DNA of 64,000 nucleotides from assembly GCA_036365515.1 (NCBI GenBank), contig CM070876.1, positions 128,471,894-128,535,893 on the forward strand. The letters are read 5' to 3'. Source of the DNA: Torymus aiolomorphi (lineage: Eukaryota > Arthropoda > Insecta > Hymenoptera > Torymidae). The notes under the pieces were generated by a model. That model ran no database searches and had not been told where the DNA came from. It saw nothing but the letters and a program-made list of their open reading frames with translations. This document shows positions 11,341 through 22,927 of the stretch, one piece after another; the first letter of the stretch is position 1; each line of letters opens with the position of its first letter. The translations under genes and the position numbers were made by a program.

Positions 11341-11674
11341 AGTTATGTGGCAAGCCCCGGTGGATCACCAAGGAAAGGTAACACACACACAGGTAACACT
11401 CGCCAAAGTAAGTAATCGAACAAAGGGTGTTGATTAGAATAATGATTTATTAAAACGTCGTTACAGGTTGGATGCCCGACAGAGACTGGCGATCGTCGAT
11501 GCGAAGTGCAGTAAGAGAGTATAAAGAGAGTATATGTATAAAGTATACATGAACAGTATATATTGCATCTTCATTGTCTTCTGGCTTCTCTTTGTCCATG
11601 CAGACTCCATTCGAGGCGATAAGGAGGCTGGCTGGCCGATGCGTCTAAGTACCTATGTGGTGACTCATATAACT
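11341..11674 (-). repeat. 5' LTR of the errantivirus-like element
   Basis: This 334-bp direct repeat matches 4774-5107 with about 11 substitutions and no length change. Its plus-strand right end reads CATATAACT and is followed by CGCG, the other half of the target duplication. Confidence 0.93.
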
Positions 11675-11910
11675 CGCGCGCACGCACACGCGCATACACA
11701 CACACACATTTCTTTTACTAGTGTTATGGAGCCCGTTTTCTTTTATGGAGCCCGAGCTCTATAGCAGAGTCTTATATTTTTTTATGAACCCCGGTATAGA
11801 GTTTCTATACCCAGAGAGGGATTATTTCTTTAGTCACTTATATACGAGAACTCTGGGCATAGGTACTAATATACAGGGATGGTCTCCATAAAGGGATTAG
11901 GGGAAACACA

Positions 11911-11952
<42 letters not shown>

Positions 11953-12105
11953 ATATAAATATATATATACTATATATATGCCCCCTCCTCGCGCCACTAG
12001 GCGCACCCTCTTCAGCGCGCCCCCCTCAAAGTAACATAAAAGGATATGGACTATGTTTACGAATAATTGCGAACGCCTGCGTTATATTTGCGAATACTTT
12101 AAATT
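11675..12105. repeat. Microsatellite and host-repeat flank
   Basis: After the errantivirus-like element come CG/CA alternations, a block with TTATGGAGCCCG motifs (about 11725-11765) related to the left flank, and a second (CA)n tract at about 11908-11951. An AT run and a short GC-rich stretch follow. No gene is seen. Confidence 0.6.
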
Positions 12106-12109
12106 CCAT

Positions 12110-14090
12110 TTCAAAAATAAAAATCCATCTGTATAAAGGTGTATGTTGCAATCAAAAAATTTAAATTAAACACTATTAATATTTTACAAAAATTAGTTAT
12201 AAAACATATGTTGCACGGACCACATATACTTAAAGCTCTCCCTGTTATAGTAAAAATAAAGACGTATGTAAAAAAATTTTTCCAGAACATTCTCAATCAT
12301 TCACATCGTTTAAAAAAAATGGCTATCCTCAATATAAACGAATAAATAATAGTTCTGAAAATCATATGTACCGACTGAAAGCAAACAAAAAATTATTCCA
12401 GTAAACAACTCTATGGTAGTTCCTTATAATAAATTTCTTTTGAAAAAATACAGATGTCATATAAATGTTGAGCATTGTGCTTCTATTCAAAGTATTAAGT
12501 ATATTTTCGATTACATTCACAAAGGCAGCTATAGAGCATTTTGTAAAATCAAGAATGATTATGATAGTAATGATCATTCAGTGTACGATGAAATAACAGA
12601 ATTTATTGACGGTAGATATTTGAGTCCAATGGAAGCAGCATGGCGATTTCAGGAATTCCCTTTATGCATAAGAAGTCATACTGTAATACATACGTCTTAC
12701 AGTTCATATAGAAAATAAGCAAAGAATAATATTCGAAGACAATAAGGAATTAAAATCCCTTGATAATTGCAAAACAACGTTAACAGCGCGGTTTGATTTG
12801 AATCGAAAAGATAAATTTGCTAATAATATAAAATATATCAACATTCCACAATATTACAAATTTGACTTGACAAAAACTTGAATTAAAGGCAAATGAGAAA
12901 AAAAAAATACGCTATAGGACGTTTACACGTTGTATCTCCTAAAGATACAGAAAGATTTTTTTTTAAACTAATTTTAAATCGCGTAAAAGATGCTACTTCA
13001 TTTACCGATTTACATACACATAAAGATATAACTTACGAAACATATAAAGAAACTACGATTTCCATAGCTTTAATACAAGATGACTCTCAAATTTTTAATA
13101 TATTTGAAAAAGCATGTCGCATTATGCTACTTCTCAATTACGTAAATTTTTGAGTGGTTCATTTTAACAGAAAACTATCAAGAAAAAATGTATGGGAAAA
13201 ATTTAAAAGTTATTTCTGCGAAGATTTTAAGGAAAATATAGAAAATCAAGCATTGAATAATATAAATGACATTATTATTAGAAAATGTGTCTTGTAAAAC
13301 ATTTGGTTTACCGGAGCCTAACCATCTTACAAAATAAATGCTTTTTGCAATAATGATGATGTTTTTAATAGTAGTAAAATTTTTGATGATATGTTCAAAC
13401 AACTGAATAAAGTTCGATTTTAAAATTAGAATCAGATAAAAAAAATTACGCGAAGTCGAAGTTATTATTTGGAATGAGGCATCGATGATTCCTAAGAAAG
13501 CTTTAGAAATTAGTGATAAAACTTTGAAAAGTGTATGTACCAACGACTTGCCATTTGCAGAAAAACTTATAATTTTAGGTGGAGATTTTCGGTAAATTTT
13601 ACAAGCAATGAAAAACAGTTTTAGAAGTACAATTATTGAAGAAACTATAAAGTATTCTGATTTATGGTCTTACTTTAAAATTTTCAAATTATATAAAAAC
13701 GTATGATCAATAAATAGTAATTTCTCAAAATTCTTACTACAAATCATTGAAGAAAAAATAAATCCTTTTATAATACCTGCCAATTGGAAAACAAAAGATG
13801 TTTGTCTGAAAATTTATAAAGATATTAATCAAAATAATAACTATGATTGTGTTACTTTAGCACCTGATAATGATAACATTATATATTCGAATAACAAAAT
13901 ATTAGGATTATTGAATGATAAAGAAAAAACATATTAAAGTATTGACTATTCTACACATAAAGAAGTAGATTAAACTGGTGATAATGTTCACCTAAATTTC
14001 CCCGTAGAAACTTTAAATAAAGTTAAAGAAGGGCTCCCTCCTCATGAATTAAAATTAAAAGTAAATGCAATAGTTATGTGAATTAGAAAT
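12110..14090 (+). pseudogene. Decayed Helitron Rep-helicase
   Basis: Pieces in several frames follow the order of an animal Helitron protein. Near 12200 is a MLHGPH motif. At 12413-12718 comes VPYNKFLLKKYRCHINVE, then SIKYIFDYIHKGSYRAF and a segment ending EFPLCIRSHTVI. At 12893-13153 is AIGRLHVVSPKDTERFFF. Near 13440-13700 is the PIF1-type helicase part with VIIWNEASMIPKKALE and LGGDFR. At 13740-14085 is the helicase C-terminal part (CVTLAPDNDNIIYSNN). The HUH nuclease motifs expected upstream are absent and there are many stops, so this is a 5'-truncated relic. Helitron termini (TC...CTRR with hairpin) were not identified. Confidence 0.8.
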
Positions 14091-14589
14091 TTGAGTTCAT
14101 CCACGTCTCATTTTTTTCGCAGTCTTCAACTTTCATTTTAAAAGATAGAAATTCACTACTTCAAGCAAAAAATATCGTTAAAATTGTCAAAAACTGGAAA
14201 GTCACGTTTTTTTTGGTCAAAAGTCACGTTTTCTCCTCTTTTATGGGCTGTAAAGCTAATTGTCTATTAAAAATACGAAATTATTCCAAAGGCATCTGAA
14301 AGAAGTGAACATTCAAAAATAAAAAAGAAGTGTTTGTACAAATGTATTTTTAATTAAAAAATTTTTATCATTTAGATTTTATAATTTTATTTGCTCTTGA
14401 CTTCTACTAATTGTAAGTTGAAACCATATTTTGTTGTTGTCATAGTTTTGTCATTAAATAAACTCTTGAAATAAAAAATTACTTGATCAATAAAAAGGAA
14501 CAAATAGTGTTTTGAGGTTGAACTAATTGGACAAATTCGTCAAATAATTCTTAATTCTTCTTTTTTTTGTTGGTTACAATAACAATATT
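14091..14589. other. Noncoding AT-rich spacer
   Basis: No gene is supported. It contains a short repeated AAAAGTCACGTTTT motif (about 14200-14232). No mariner-type left terminus could be found here, so the transposase to the right appears to have lost its left end. Confidence 0.5.
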
Positions 14590-15451
14590 ACTTTTTTGGA
14601 AGAAAAATCTTTGGATGTTTTACTGTCTTTTGTGGAAAATCCACATGAGTCATCTCGATCAGTAGCTTTGCAACAGAACATCGATCAAAAATCTGTTCTT
14701 AAAATTTTAAAGGTAAACAAATTTCATCCTTACAAAATGAAACTTGTGCAAGAATTGAATGAGGATGATCCTGATCGCCGGGTAGAATTTTGTGAGACGA
14801 TGATGGAAATGATAACTCAAAATCCAATATTTTTACAAAATATTGTTTTTTCAGACGAAGCAACATTTCAATTAAATGGCGAAGTCAAACGTCATAATTT
14901 TAGATATTGGTCCGATACAAATCCTCATTGAATAAGAGAAAGTCACACTCAATATCCTCAAAAATTGAACGTGTGGGCAGGAATGGTAGGTGATACAATA
15001 ATAGGTCCCTTTTTTATCGAAGGAAATTTGAACGCTGTAAGTTATGAACAACTTTTGCGAAATCAGATTGTTCCAGCTATCCAGGCCTTAAAAGGAGATG
15101 ATTTTGAAAACACATGGATTCAGGAAGATGGTGCTCCAGCTCGTTACGGTGTAAATGTCAGACAATACTTGAATGAGACATTTTTTGAAAGATGGATAAG
15201 TAGAAGAGGTACAGTAGAGTGGGATCCCAAGATCTCCAGACTTAACACCTTTGGACTATTTTTTGTGGGGGTATTTAAAAGATCGGGTATACAGAAATAA
15301 TCCACAAAACCTTGAAGAATTAAGTCGTAGAATAGTTCAAGAAATTAATGCCATTCCACGACAGATGATCCAAAATGCAATTGAATCATTTTACAATAGG
15401 ATTGGTTACTGTCAGGAAGCGAATGGAGAACAATTTGAACATTTGCTCTAA
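14590..15451 (+). pseudogene. Tc1/mariner-superfamily transposase, broken
   Basis: The N-terminal DNA-binding part is incomplete (the helix-turn-helix end NIDQKSVLKILKVNKFHPYK is visible). The catalytic domain is well preserved: first Asp in VFSDEATFQLNG, the segment KLNVWAGMVGDTIIGPFF, second Asp in IQEDGAPARYG, and a third acidic motif with the LDYFLWGYLKDRVYRN block after a frameshift near 15225. A TGA interrupts the first frame at 14929-14931. The C-terminal helix NPQNLEELSRRIVQEINAI ends at a stop at 15451. The family is common in insect genomes; this copy is inactive. Confidence 0.87.
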
Positions 15452-16092
15452 ATTCATTCACGTGAGAGGCGAGGGGAGCTCACTTTCAAAAAGCACCCCG
15501 AAGGGAACAGATTCCTTCTACGTCCACGTCGTTGTTCCTGGGTACCTCTGTTTGACCTCCAGAGGTTACGATAACCCCATACTTAAATACATATCCGGAA
15601 CTAAAATTTTCCGCTCTTTTCGATTCCAGCATCAAAAATAGGGGTTCCCATTTGAAAAAATGAGGTTGACTTTGAAATAACCTTGAAAATGAGGTTCAAG
15701 ATCAAATCAGAGGTCACCGTTGGGTTCCTCGTTGAAAGTTACCTAGGGTACGACCTTTGTTTGTTTTCGTTTATCAATAAACTAGCGCGATTTGTAGGAA
15801 GTCATACTTTGACCTCTGTTTGACCTCCAGAGGTTACGATAACCCGATACTTAAATACATATCCGGACGTAAAATTTTCCGCTCTTTTCGATTCCGGCAT
15901 CAAAAATAGGGATTCCCATTTTAAAAAATGAGGTTGACCTTGAAATAACCTTGAAAATGAGGTTCAAGGTCAAATCAGAGGTCACCGTTGGGTTCCTCGT
16001 TGAAAGCTACCTAGGGTATGACCTTTGTTTGTTTTCTTTTACTATAAAAATTGCAAAATTTCCAGGGGTTTCCATACTTTTTCCTCACCCTG
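15452..16092 (+). repeat. Right flank of the mariner copy with a 267-bp tandem duplication
   Basis: A block of about 227 bp (CCTCTGTTTGACCTCCAGAG...) at 15546-15772 is repeated at 15813-16038 with few changes. The stretch ends in GGTTTCCATACTTTTTCC followed by TCACCCTG and TA at 16093, which fits the outer end of a Tc1/mariner element and its TA target. Confidence 0.65.
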
Positions 16093-16254
16093 TATATCAA
16101 AAGACCACAATTTTCCCATGGTCAATTATACGTAGCTTTCTCAAGATGTAAAAATCCAAAAAATATTGTATATACAGTACATTGAAAACGAGTTCGAGGA
16201 GTCATCAGAAATTGAAAATATAGTTTGGAAAGAAGTTCTGGATGACTGAATGAA

Positions 16255-16409
<155 letters not shown>

Positions 16410-16446
16410 ACTCCCGCCCCCCTCCCCCCGCCCCTCCCTCTCCCTC

Positions 16447-18316
16447 TCTCTTTGGGGATATCGACGCGCAGGGGCCCTGTGCGACAGCGAGCAATGCCGA
16501 GCTGGTGAATTGCACGCAGGCGCGCGCACTATCACCAAACATCGAGATTGAGCAGACCACAAAGCCGGAGCTGCAGCATATAGATCCAACTACAGCTGGC
16601 AGCGAGGATCTGTCAAGGACAAGCGCTTCCGTCCAGAACGCCCACTTTGCTGTAATTTCCGTCTCATCCTTTGAAAATATTGAAGAAGCAATGGACATTA
16701 TTCTGCAAATGAGGAAGGCTTTCATTTTAAACCTGTAGATTTTAGTACCATAGCCCTTGCTATTTCTCACTTTTCCTCGTAGGCAAAGGGAGTGGATGGA
16801 GTTCCATAAAGGGTGGTCGTGAAAGTTCTGCCTGTTATTGGTAATTATCTAGTTAAAATTTTTAACTCTTCTTTCGCACAAAGGATTTTTTCGAAAACCT
16901 GCAAGCAGGCGCAAATAACAGCGCTTAAAAAGAAAGTAGCTCCGGCTACTCTCGGACTTTCGTCCTATAGTGCTGCTCTGCTTCCTCTCCAAGGTTCTCG
17001 AGAAAATTGCACATGACCAAATTATGGAGTACCTTAGAGGCAATAAATTACTTGATCCACTCCAGGCCGGTTTTCGTAGGCATCACAGTACACAGGCGGC
17101 ACTATTAAAACTAACTGAGGACATACGCGCGGCGAAAGATCATAAGAAAGTAACATTATTACTCTTATTTGACTTTAGTAAAGCTTTTGATACTGTGTCA
17201 CCATCGAAGCTATTAGGCAAACTGAGTAGGCTGGGGTTCTCCGGTGCGGCTCTCCTGTGGATCACATCATATTTATAAGGACGTGCTCAGATGGTTAGAA
17301 CGAATAAAAATGGAAGTTCCGACTGGTTGGAAACCAATCTGGGTGTTCCACAGGGATCCGTCCTGAGACCTTTGCTCTTCTGTATTCACGTGAATGATCT
17401 ACAGGAAATACTAGACGGAAATACGTACAATCATATTTTTTATGCAGACGATCTACAGGTCTATGTTCACACTACTAAGGACAAAATCTCAGAGGGTTTG
17501 GCTCGGCTAACCGACGTAGCAAAAATGGTCTCTGGATGGGCGGAGGGCTCTGGCCTGCGTCTAAATGCCGGGAAACCCAAAGCTATTACCTTTGGATCAA
17601 AATACAATTTTAATGCTATCAACGCACTAGGTTTGCCGGGCATAAGGATGTGGACTGGTGAACTCATCCCATTCAGCGACGAGGTAGCTAGTCTCGGTGT
17701 TATACTAGATAGTAAACTAACGTGGAGTCCGCACATTGATCAAGTTGCAAAAAAAGTTAACAAAGCCCTATACAGTTTGCGGTTCATTTGGGCGTGTACC
17801 ACCGAGACGCTACGCAAAAGGTTAATCGAAGCCCTGGTTCAACTGCACTTAGATTATTGTACGGTAGTATGTCTAGACGCGTCTTTCAAACTACGGGAAC
17901 GATTATAACGGCTTAGCAATTCATGTGTGAGGTATATTTTCGGTGTTAGGAGAAATGAACACATTTCCCCCTACAGGAGTCGCCTGGGCTAGCTTCGTTC
18001 GGACTCTCGCAGGCTTTATTTCACTGCCCTATTAATGTACAAAATCTTACAAATGCGAAAGCCTACCTATCTGGCAGCCTTCTTCACCAAGTACAAGCCT
18101 CGGCCCTCCAGTAGGGGTACTCAGCCCGAACTTGAGTGTCCCCATATGAACACTAAGACCGGGGATAAGGCGTTTCGCGTCCAAGGTGTTCATCTCTGGA
18201 ACTCTCTCCCCTCCTTCCTGCGCCAACTACATACATATTACTCATTCAGGAGGGCGGTGCGCCAGCATCTACTGGACCTAGACCCCTTGATCTATATGGA
18301 TTTAGGGAGCTATTAG
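16447..18316 (+). pseudogene. CR1/Jockey-type non-LTR retrotransposon ORF2, 5'-truncated
   Basis: The reverse transcriptase is recognisable. From 16785 comes a finger region (KGVDGVP, KTCKQAQITALKKKVAPAT). Then IALLC-like CFLSKVLEKIAHDQIMEYL leads to QAGFRRHHSTQAALLKL, LLLLFDFSKAFDTV, NLGVPQGSVLRPLLF and the catalytic FYADDLQVYVH near 17440. The C-terminal region ends with HLWNSLPSFLRQL (18195-18230) and a stop at 18314. Most of it lies in one frame, with shifts near 16960 and stops near 17277, 17908 and 17990. The endonuclease domain and ORF1 are missing, as expected for 5' truncation during target-primed insertion. 16447-16738 is probably the linker before the RT. Confidence 0.85.
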
Positions 18317-18770
18317 CACAAGGACCCGTAGCAGCCAAAGATAGATTTTGTGTTAAGTTACTTCTTTAATTTCTTCTTGTATTGACTCAGCAGACTTGTT
18401 ACTGTGATAGTAGTTTAGTTTAGCATGTAAGTGAAGTGATTGACACAGCAAACCTATTGCTGTAATAATAGTTTGGCATGTAAGTAAACCTATAAGTTTT
18501 TCTCTGTGATATCTCTGTCCTATTGTATTTTTAAGTTTATCTAGTCTACGAGTATATGATTCTCTGATATCACGTGTTATAAACAACGTAATAAGGGTCC
18601 TTAACGCCAATATTGTATATATATCGCTTTACAGTTAATCTATGTTTTTAGTTTAACTTAATTGCATTTTACTGTATTTTATTGTATTTCTATGAACATG
18701 TTCCTTACTGTATTTCTGTAAATATCTACGCTTTGTATATTCTAATTTTTGCCGTGTGGGCAAATAAACC

Positions 18771-18842
<72 letters not shown>

Positions 18843-18848
18843 CTCTCT
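18317..18848 (+). other. 3' UTR and (CT)n tail of the non-LTR element
   Basis: AT-rich sequence after the ORF2 stop contains GCCGTGTGGGC and AATAAA at 18763-18768, followed directly by about 75 bp of (TC)n. It is interpreted as the element's 3' end with a simple-repeat tail in place of poly(A). Confidence 0.65.
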
Positions 18849-19170
18849 TATAAATAATTTCAGTGGATTAAGCCTCCTGCGGATACCACTGTTTTGTTCA
18901 TAATATTGATATATTCAAAAAAATATTTTTAAGAATCAAAATGTTTTATCTTATACTTTTGTAAATTGTATTATAACGTAAAATACATAATATATTCCAA
19001 ATTTATAATAGCTACAATATAACATATGAAATTTGAAGAATAAAAAAAACGCGCCGTTCTATGTATGCGGTGGTGTGGAAAAATAGAAACCATCATCTAA
19101 TTTAAGATTAAATTTTAATTTCTAAATTCCAATCGGAGGTTGACGAGCGGAGTGAGTAGTGGGGTACCCC

Positions 19171-19205
<35 letters not shown>

Positions 19206-19208
<3 letters not shown>

Positions 19209-20300
19209 AACGGGCGCCGATATAAGTTATGAGAATCACGTATACGGTGTTGCGAGATTCGAATCTGGCGCGCCTGCACGTATCGTGAGTGATAGCGCGC
19301 CACGGGGCGCGCGAACGAGGCAGATGGAGAAGAAGACGAAGCCGCCGCGCCGCTACCGATGCGACGCCGCGGCCATGTTGTTGACCGCCGTGACACGCGA
19401 AAGTAGTCGTCGGTCACTGCCGCGCATCCTGTGGAGTAGAGTGTGTGTGCCGCGCCTCCACCGCTGCAACCGTGCCCGCCACAGCGTCACCACCAATCAC
19501 GAGCGAGTATGAGAGGGAGAGAGATAGAATCTCCACGTGGACGGGGACAGTGAGGCTTGCTCCATCCCCGGCCCCCTTGCAGCGAGTGCGAGAGCCAACG
19601 AGCGCGTGCGAGAGAGATAGCTTGCTATGGCTGGCCAGCCACGTGCGAGTAGGTACTTTTAGTTGTATGCGCCTGCAACGGGCGTGAGGCGTTTCCCCGT
19701 CCCCGTCACAGAGAAACGACGCTGTCTGTGTAACGACCGCACGCGTCCGCATAGCGAGCGGGATTTGTCCCGCCATGTCTCGGCCTGCGCATAGTTTTAT
19801 ATTAGATATTGTTCGGGTTTCGCGCCCCTCAGCGCGATTCACTTTGGTTCAAATAAACCCCTCTATTTTATCTTAACAGCCGGGTCAGGCATTATTCTTT
19901 AGCGAACCTAACCTATGCAGCTAGTCGCGGGCATTGCCTCCTAGAGGAGCAACGGTAACGGGAGTAAGTATTTCATCAGCCGCTTGAGGTTAGGATAGCG
20001 GCGTTGTACGGGAAAGACCGCCTGCGCAGGTAAAGCTAGGCCGTCGCCAACAGCCGAGAGTTTCTTGGGCTGAAGTTGGCAGCAGCGGCAGAGCGCAGCG
20101 CCGGCTCTAGTAGAGAAAGCGGCCTAAGCTTTCTGCCATAGAAGCCGGGCGCGCATGTTCGGAACCTGTGCCGAGACGCTCCTGCCGGCCTACAGGTAAG
20201 TCTACAACGGCGAACTGCCCGGGCGTAGAATACGCCCGTATATTACCTTCGCGCATCCCGGAGAGAGATTAATACCCTCCCTTAACTTCACCCCGTTACA
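19206..20300 (+). repeat. Probable solo LTR
   Basis: This GC-rich 1095-bp block sits in TA repeats and has perfect short inverted ends (TGTAACGGG ... CCCGTTACA), the TG...CA layout of an LTR. It contains AATAAA at about 19852 within CAAATAAACCCC. No second copy and no internal region are in the window. A target duplication cannot be read because both flanks are TA repeats. A BEL or Gypsy LTR is most likely. Reading frames crossing it show no known domain. Confidence 0.55.
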
Positions 20301-20346
20301 GTATATATATATATATATACACATATATATACACATATACACATAT

Positions 20347-20397
<51 letters not shown>

Positions 20398-20445
20398 CAC
20401 ACACGCACGCACGCACGCACTCACGCACGCACGCACACACACACA

Positions 20446-20528
<83 letters not shown>
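20301..20528. repeat. Compound microsatellite (TA)n, (GCAC)n, (CA)n
   Basis: About 230 bp of simple repeats: TATATA, then ACGC units at 20346-20396, mixed ACGC/AC, then pure AC from about 20450. Reading frames of alternating His-Thr or Cys-Val are products of the repeat. Confidence 0.95.
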
Positions 20529-20531
<3 letters not shown>

Positions 20532-20569
20532 AGGAGGTACCCTCCTACTCGCTCGTCAACCGCCAATGA

Positions 20570-21339
20570 GAATTTTGAAAGTGTATCAATTGTAATCTAG
20601 AATGTAATATATTTACAATATATATGGGTCAGACCTGCATCTTTTTAAAAATGTTGAAGAGGTGGGTTTAATAATTTTTCCGACCTTAAGATATGTTAAT
20701 GTAAGATAGAAAATAAGATCCTGTACCCAGCTGAGCTATGTAAGTGCTCTAGAAGCAGAGATATCTGCATTTACAAATCCAAAGATGGCATATTTTTAGC
20801 TGTTTTTACCCATTTTGAAATGCTTGCAAAAAATGAGTTTTCAATATTTTTTATCGTACCAAAAAAAATGAAATTCTTTGTTTTTCTAAGACCTTTCCAA
20901 TGAGAGGTTACACGCCTAGGTTTAGTTATTACTGAGCCGCTTCATAACCTCAAAATTGCAATGCCTTTTTTCGATTTCTGTCCATTTTCAAAGCTGTCTA
21001 GAATTTTTAATCGCAGAAAATATGGAAAATTGCCAAAGATACGTGACTTCCAAGTTTGCGATTTTCGTAAATCGTCTTTTTGGCATTTTTGAATGCTAAT
21101 AACTTTTTTCTATATTTTTTTCTCCTGAAAACTCCCAGGAATTATTGTTCAAGTTATGTAGAATAAGCCTATATAAAATTTTGTTTGTGTATTTTGGTAG
21201 TGACATGAGTAATACGTAGTTGAATTTTCATTTATTTCATGATTTTTGATAATACGTGCGTCTTACTAATTGAATCATTGATGTGATTTTTGTTTCAAAG
21301 TACTTACAACGTCTTTTTTTCATAACTAATATTCTATTT
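20570..21339. other. Noncoding AT-rich repeat sequence
   Basis: No gene is visible. A GTGCTCTAGAAGCAGAGATA motif near 20740 recurs as GTGCTCTAGAAGCCGAGATA near 58908, so part of this stretch belongs to a dispersed noncoding repeat family. Confidence 0.5.
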
Positions 21340-21343
21340 GAAT

Positions 21344-22573
21344 TGTGAAGTGGTGTCTCCTCGTCACCGAAAAGTCGCGTGATAGTCGCATACGCGCGTG
21401 TCCGCCCCGCTCCAAACAATTATTCCCCTCCGTCCGCGGCCCCTACCGAGCAGTTCAGCTGCGGCGGCAGCCAGGGTTACCAGTTGGCGATCGTTTATCT
21501 TTTTCACTCACGTGCAAGTGTCGTCACATTCATTAAGAGTAAGTGAGAGAAAACGTCGGTATCTGGCAACTCTGGCGACAGCCGACGCGCGGACCCTTCC
21601 ACGCGCCCAGCACAGCCGGCACCGCACGAGTTGCCACCGCCGCTACCGATGAGCTTGCGCGAGGTTGCCAACACCGCTGCCAGAGAGGAACCGTCGAGCC
21701 ACAATCGGTAGTAACGGCAGCACCGAGAAAACAACTGGTGAAAGAGGAAACGAGACCGCACGAGCGCCGACGGACCGGCCCGAGGGAGCAGCGCGCTAGC
21801 CGGTGAGCTGCGGCCCGGCACTTGCCTTACCGCGTGCGCTCGAGGAGCAGCAAAAAACTCGAGAGAAAGAGAGAGTGTGTGTGTGTGTGTGCCGAGAGTG
21901 CGTCGAATCTTGTGCGTGCCCCAGCCAGTGTCCCCGCTGAACCTCCGCCGACTGCGTGCCGTCGTCACCGAAGACGAGAGCCCGCATCCAGCCGCCAGTG
22001 TATGGATGAGCGGGCAGCTGTAGCTTGGGAGAGCGAGAGAGAACGCCGTGTCGTAGCTCGTCTGACCGCAGCACCTAGTAAGTCCCTTTTGTTCCCTTCC
22101 TTCCGCCTAGTTGCCCGCGTGTGTGTGCGCTCGCGCCGCGAAAACGCCTTCGACCCCCCCCCCATTCATTGCGTGTAGCTGAAGCTACAATAGTTTGTCC
22201 CTTTAGGAGTCCTTCGCGTATTGTCTCTGTCGCAGAGTACAGGTCTGTAGCTGAAGCTACAAGAGTAGTAATAGGATAGATCATGGCGGAGTCAAACTGG
22301 CACGAGTGATTGCGCTAGTTGGATAGAAGTATTATCGTGTAATTCGGTACGAGTAGCGCGCGTACCTGGCGCCCTAAAATTGTGTATCTTTGACTAGTAT
22401 AAGATTAGTAGGTTTTTCTTTAATAAATTTTTTCTTCCAATAAGAGGTATTCTAGCTCCAGGCCAGATCCTCGATCAAAAGGATATATATTGTGTAATTT
22501 GTCACTTGGAGGAGAACTAATGCCTAGTAGATTTTCCCACCCCCGGTTGCCCTGATCCTCAGCAATTGTGATA
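21344..22573 (+). repeat. 5' LTR of Gypsy copy A
   Basis: It starts TGTGAAGTGG directly after GAAT and ends AATTGTGATA before a 2-bp spacer and the primer site. The last about 95 bp match 29873-29967. The first bases (TGTGA, then GTCACCGAAAA) resemble the copy B LTR start. A palindromic GTAGCTGAAGCTAC occurs twice (about 22178 and 22246). Frames across it are compositional. Confidence 0.82.
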
Positions 22574-22575
22574 AG

Positions 22576-22593
22576 TGGCGCCTAACGTGAGAC
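22576..22593 (+). other. Primer-binding site of copy A (tRNA-Lys type)
   Basis: TGGCGCCTAACGTGAGAC differs from the copy B site at three of 18 positions. It is complementary to the 3' end of a tRNA-Lys, the primer class used by Drosophila gypsy. Confidence 0.8.
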
Positions 22594-22927
22594 CACGGTC
22601 AAGGCCGTGGCTTAGTGAAGCGGTATCATGTTTCGCCATTGCAGTGCGCGCGCACACACGGGGAAGACGGCGAGGGAAGCGCTCTGGCAGCCATTTTGTG
22701 ATTTTCGCAGCCACGTTTTTTGCTTGAGTCAAAAATTTCTCGCAACATGTTGCGCTAGCCACAGCTTGTCGATAGTAATATATAGCTTTGAAACTTTTAT
22801 AATTTATTGCATTTTAGAAAGTTTCAATTGTAGTAAATTATTTATTGTGGTTTAGCTATAAGCTGAGCAATAGTGCACACGCAGAGCTAAAGAGCAGAGG
22901 CGAATTGAGGCTATTCATTAGCGAAAC

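Larger units (their letters stand above)
4774..11674 (-). mobile_element. Errantivirus-like LTR element (gag, pol, env), minus strand
   Basis: Two 334-bp direct repeats of the AGTTA...AACT type bracket gag, pol and env read on the minus strand. Total length is about 6.9 kb. CGCG flanks both outer ends (4770-4773 and 11675-11678), consistent with a 4-bp target duplication in an alternating purine-pyrimidine CA/CG tract. I count about 11 differences between the LTRs (3.3 percent). Gag, pol and env are each interrupted, so the copy is not autonomous. Insect errantiviruses (Gypsy-group Metaviridae with an F-type envelope) are the closest known group. Confidence 0.93.
19129..20569. mobile_element. 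Inverted-repeat element hosting microsatellites and a solo LTR
   Basis: The left end reads CCAATCGGAGGTTGACGAGC and the right end, reverse-complemented, reads CATTGGCGGTTGACGAGC. Similarity continues to a GTACC motif on both sides, giving arms of about 45 bp. Inside are (TA)n, a 1.1-kb GC-rich insert, and (GCAC)n/(CA)n runs. The arrangement suggests a short inverted-repeat transposon whose internal TA/CA repeat was the landing site for the insert. Confidence 0.55.

Noticed and set aside
21398..22284. Several GC-rich frames in the LTR of copy A
   Set aside because: They lie within the LTR, show Arg/Ser/Thr-rich composition and have no counterpart in copy B.
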